DNA of 5,408 bases from Marinagarivorans sp. UBA5868 (GTDB lineage: Bacteria; Pseudomonadota; Gammaproteobacteria; Pseudomonadales; Cellvibrionaceae), in assembly GCA_002432095.1 (NCBI GenBank), contig DJFQ01000117.1:11165-16572 (forward strand), in the 5' to 3' direction. The position numbers and the translations under genes are program-made. Numbering within the stretch: position 1 is the stretch's first letter; every line of letters starts with the position of its first letter. Shown piece by piece: positions 5,296-5,408 of this stretch. The notes under the pieces were generated by a model. That model was not told where the DNA came from. It saw only the letters and a program-made list of their open reading frames with translations, and made no database searches.

Positions 5296-5408
5296 ATGAA
5301 TTCCCGCAAACCCAGCAATGACCATTTCCAAACGCTGCTGCAGGCGCGCTTGTCGCGCCGGGATGCCTTGCGAATCGGCGGCTGTCTGGGCGCGGTGAGT
5401 TTTTTGGG
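5296..5408 (+). CDS. PhoX-like (DUF839) phosphatase, N-terminus only, Tat signal
   Basis: Only 37 complete codons are in the window; the gene continues past the right edge. The N-terminus reads as a short polar lead (with NDHFQTLLQARL at residues 8-19), then a twin-arginine motif SRRDAL (20-25) and a Gly/Ala-rich hydrophobic stretch (27-37). The pattern F-Q-x3-x-AR-LSRR followed by a Gly/Ala-rich core is typical of PhoX-family alkaline phosphatases, Ca2+-dependent enzymes exported by the Tat pathway that release phosphate from organic esters in the periplasm or outside the cell. No catalytic part is visible, so the family call rests on the signal region and the Pho box upstream. The start is ATG 5296 with GAGG at 5283-5286 nine bases away. 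Cys30 within IGGC could suggest a lipobox, but it falls only eight residues after the arginines, leaving too short a hydrophobic core. Other Tat-exported proteins remain possible. Confidence 0.65.
   Translation, partial: MNSRKPSNDHFQTLLQARLSRRDALRIGGCLGAVSFL

Noticed and set aside
5099..5299. 66-codon plus-strand frame in the intergenic region
   Set aside because: It runs through the Pho box and -10 element, ends just inside the phoX-like start, and has no recognisable features or ribosome binding site.
5377..5387. Lipobox-like IGGC in the phoX-like signal region
   Set aside because: Only eight residues separate the twin arginines from the Cys, too short a hydrophobic core for lipoprotein export; the hydrophobic stretch continues past it.

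Overview
The window carries most of one operon, on the minus strand, for a multi-subunit Mrp/Mnh-type monovalent cation/proton antiporter. It also holds the first 37 codons of a divergent plus-strand gene that looks like a Tat-exported PhoX-family phosphatase. High-fifties GC by eye, the gene content and frequent GTG starts suggest a proteobacterium, most likely a marine or salt-exposed gammaproteobacterium. The genus cannot be read from the sequence.

Layout in transcription order, right to left: mnhE (5065-4574), mnhF (4577-4326), mnhG (4333-3995), a fused gene joining the C-terminal domains of MrpA to MrpB (4008-3076), mnhC (3079-2774), mnhD (2777-1353), then a second MrpD/NuoM-like gene (from 1356) that runs off the left edge after 452 codons. 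Every junction is a short overlap (4, 8, 14, 4, 4 and 4 nt), so this is one translationally coupled unit. No terminator is visible because the operon continues past base 1.

The arrangement differs from the Bacillus-type order A-B-C-D-E-F-G. It has the order E-F-G-(A C-terminal + B)-C-D, which parallels the Mrp-like membrane module of archaeal Mbh hydrogenases. No full-length MrpA is present in the window. Its N-terminal, NuoL-like antiporter domain would have to be replaced by the extra D-type subunit or by a gene beyond the left edge. Both D-type subunits keep the membrane Glu and Lys residues expected of active proton-channel subunits.

The 230-base gap between mnhE and the phoX-like gene (5066-5295) is a divergent regulatory region. 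It contains a good candidate PhoB box with a correctly spaced -10 element facing the phosphatase, a weaker sigma70-like promoter facing the antiporter operon, a 6-bp inverted repeat, and a possible 12-codon leader whose stop overlaps the mnhE start.
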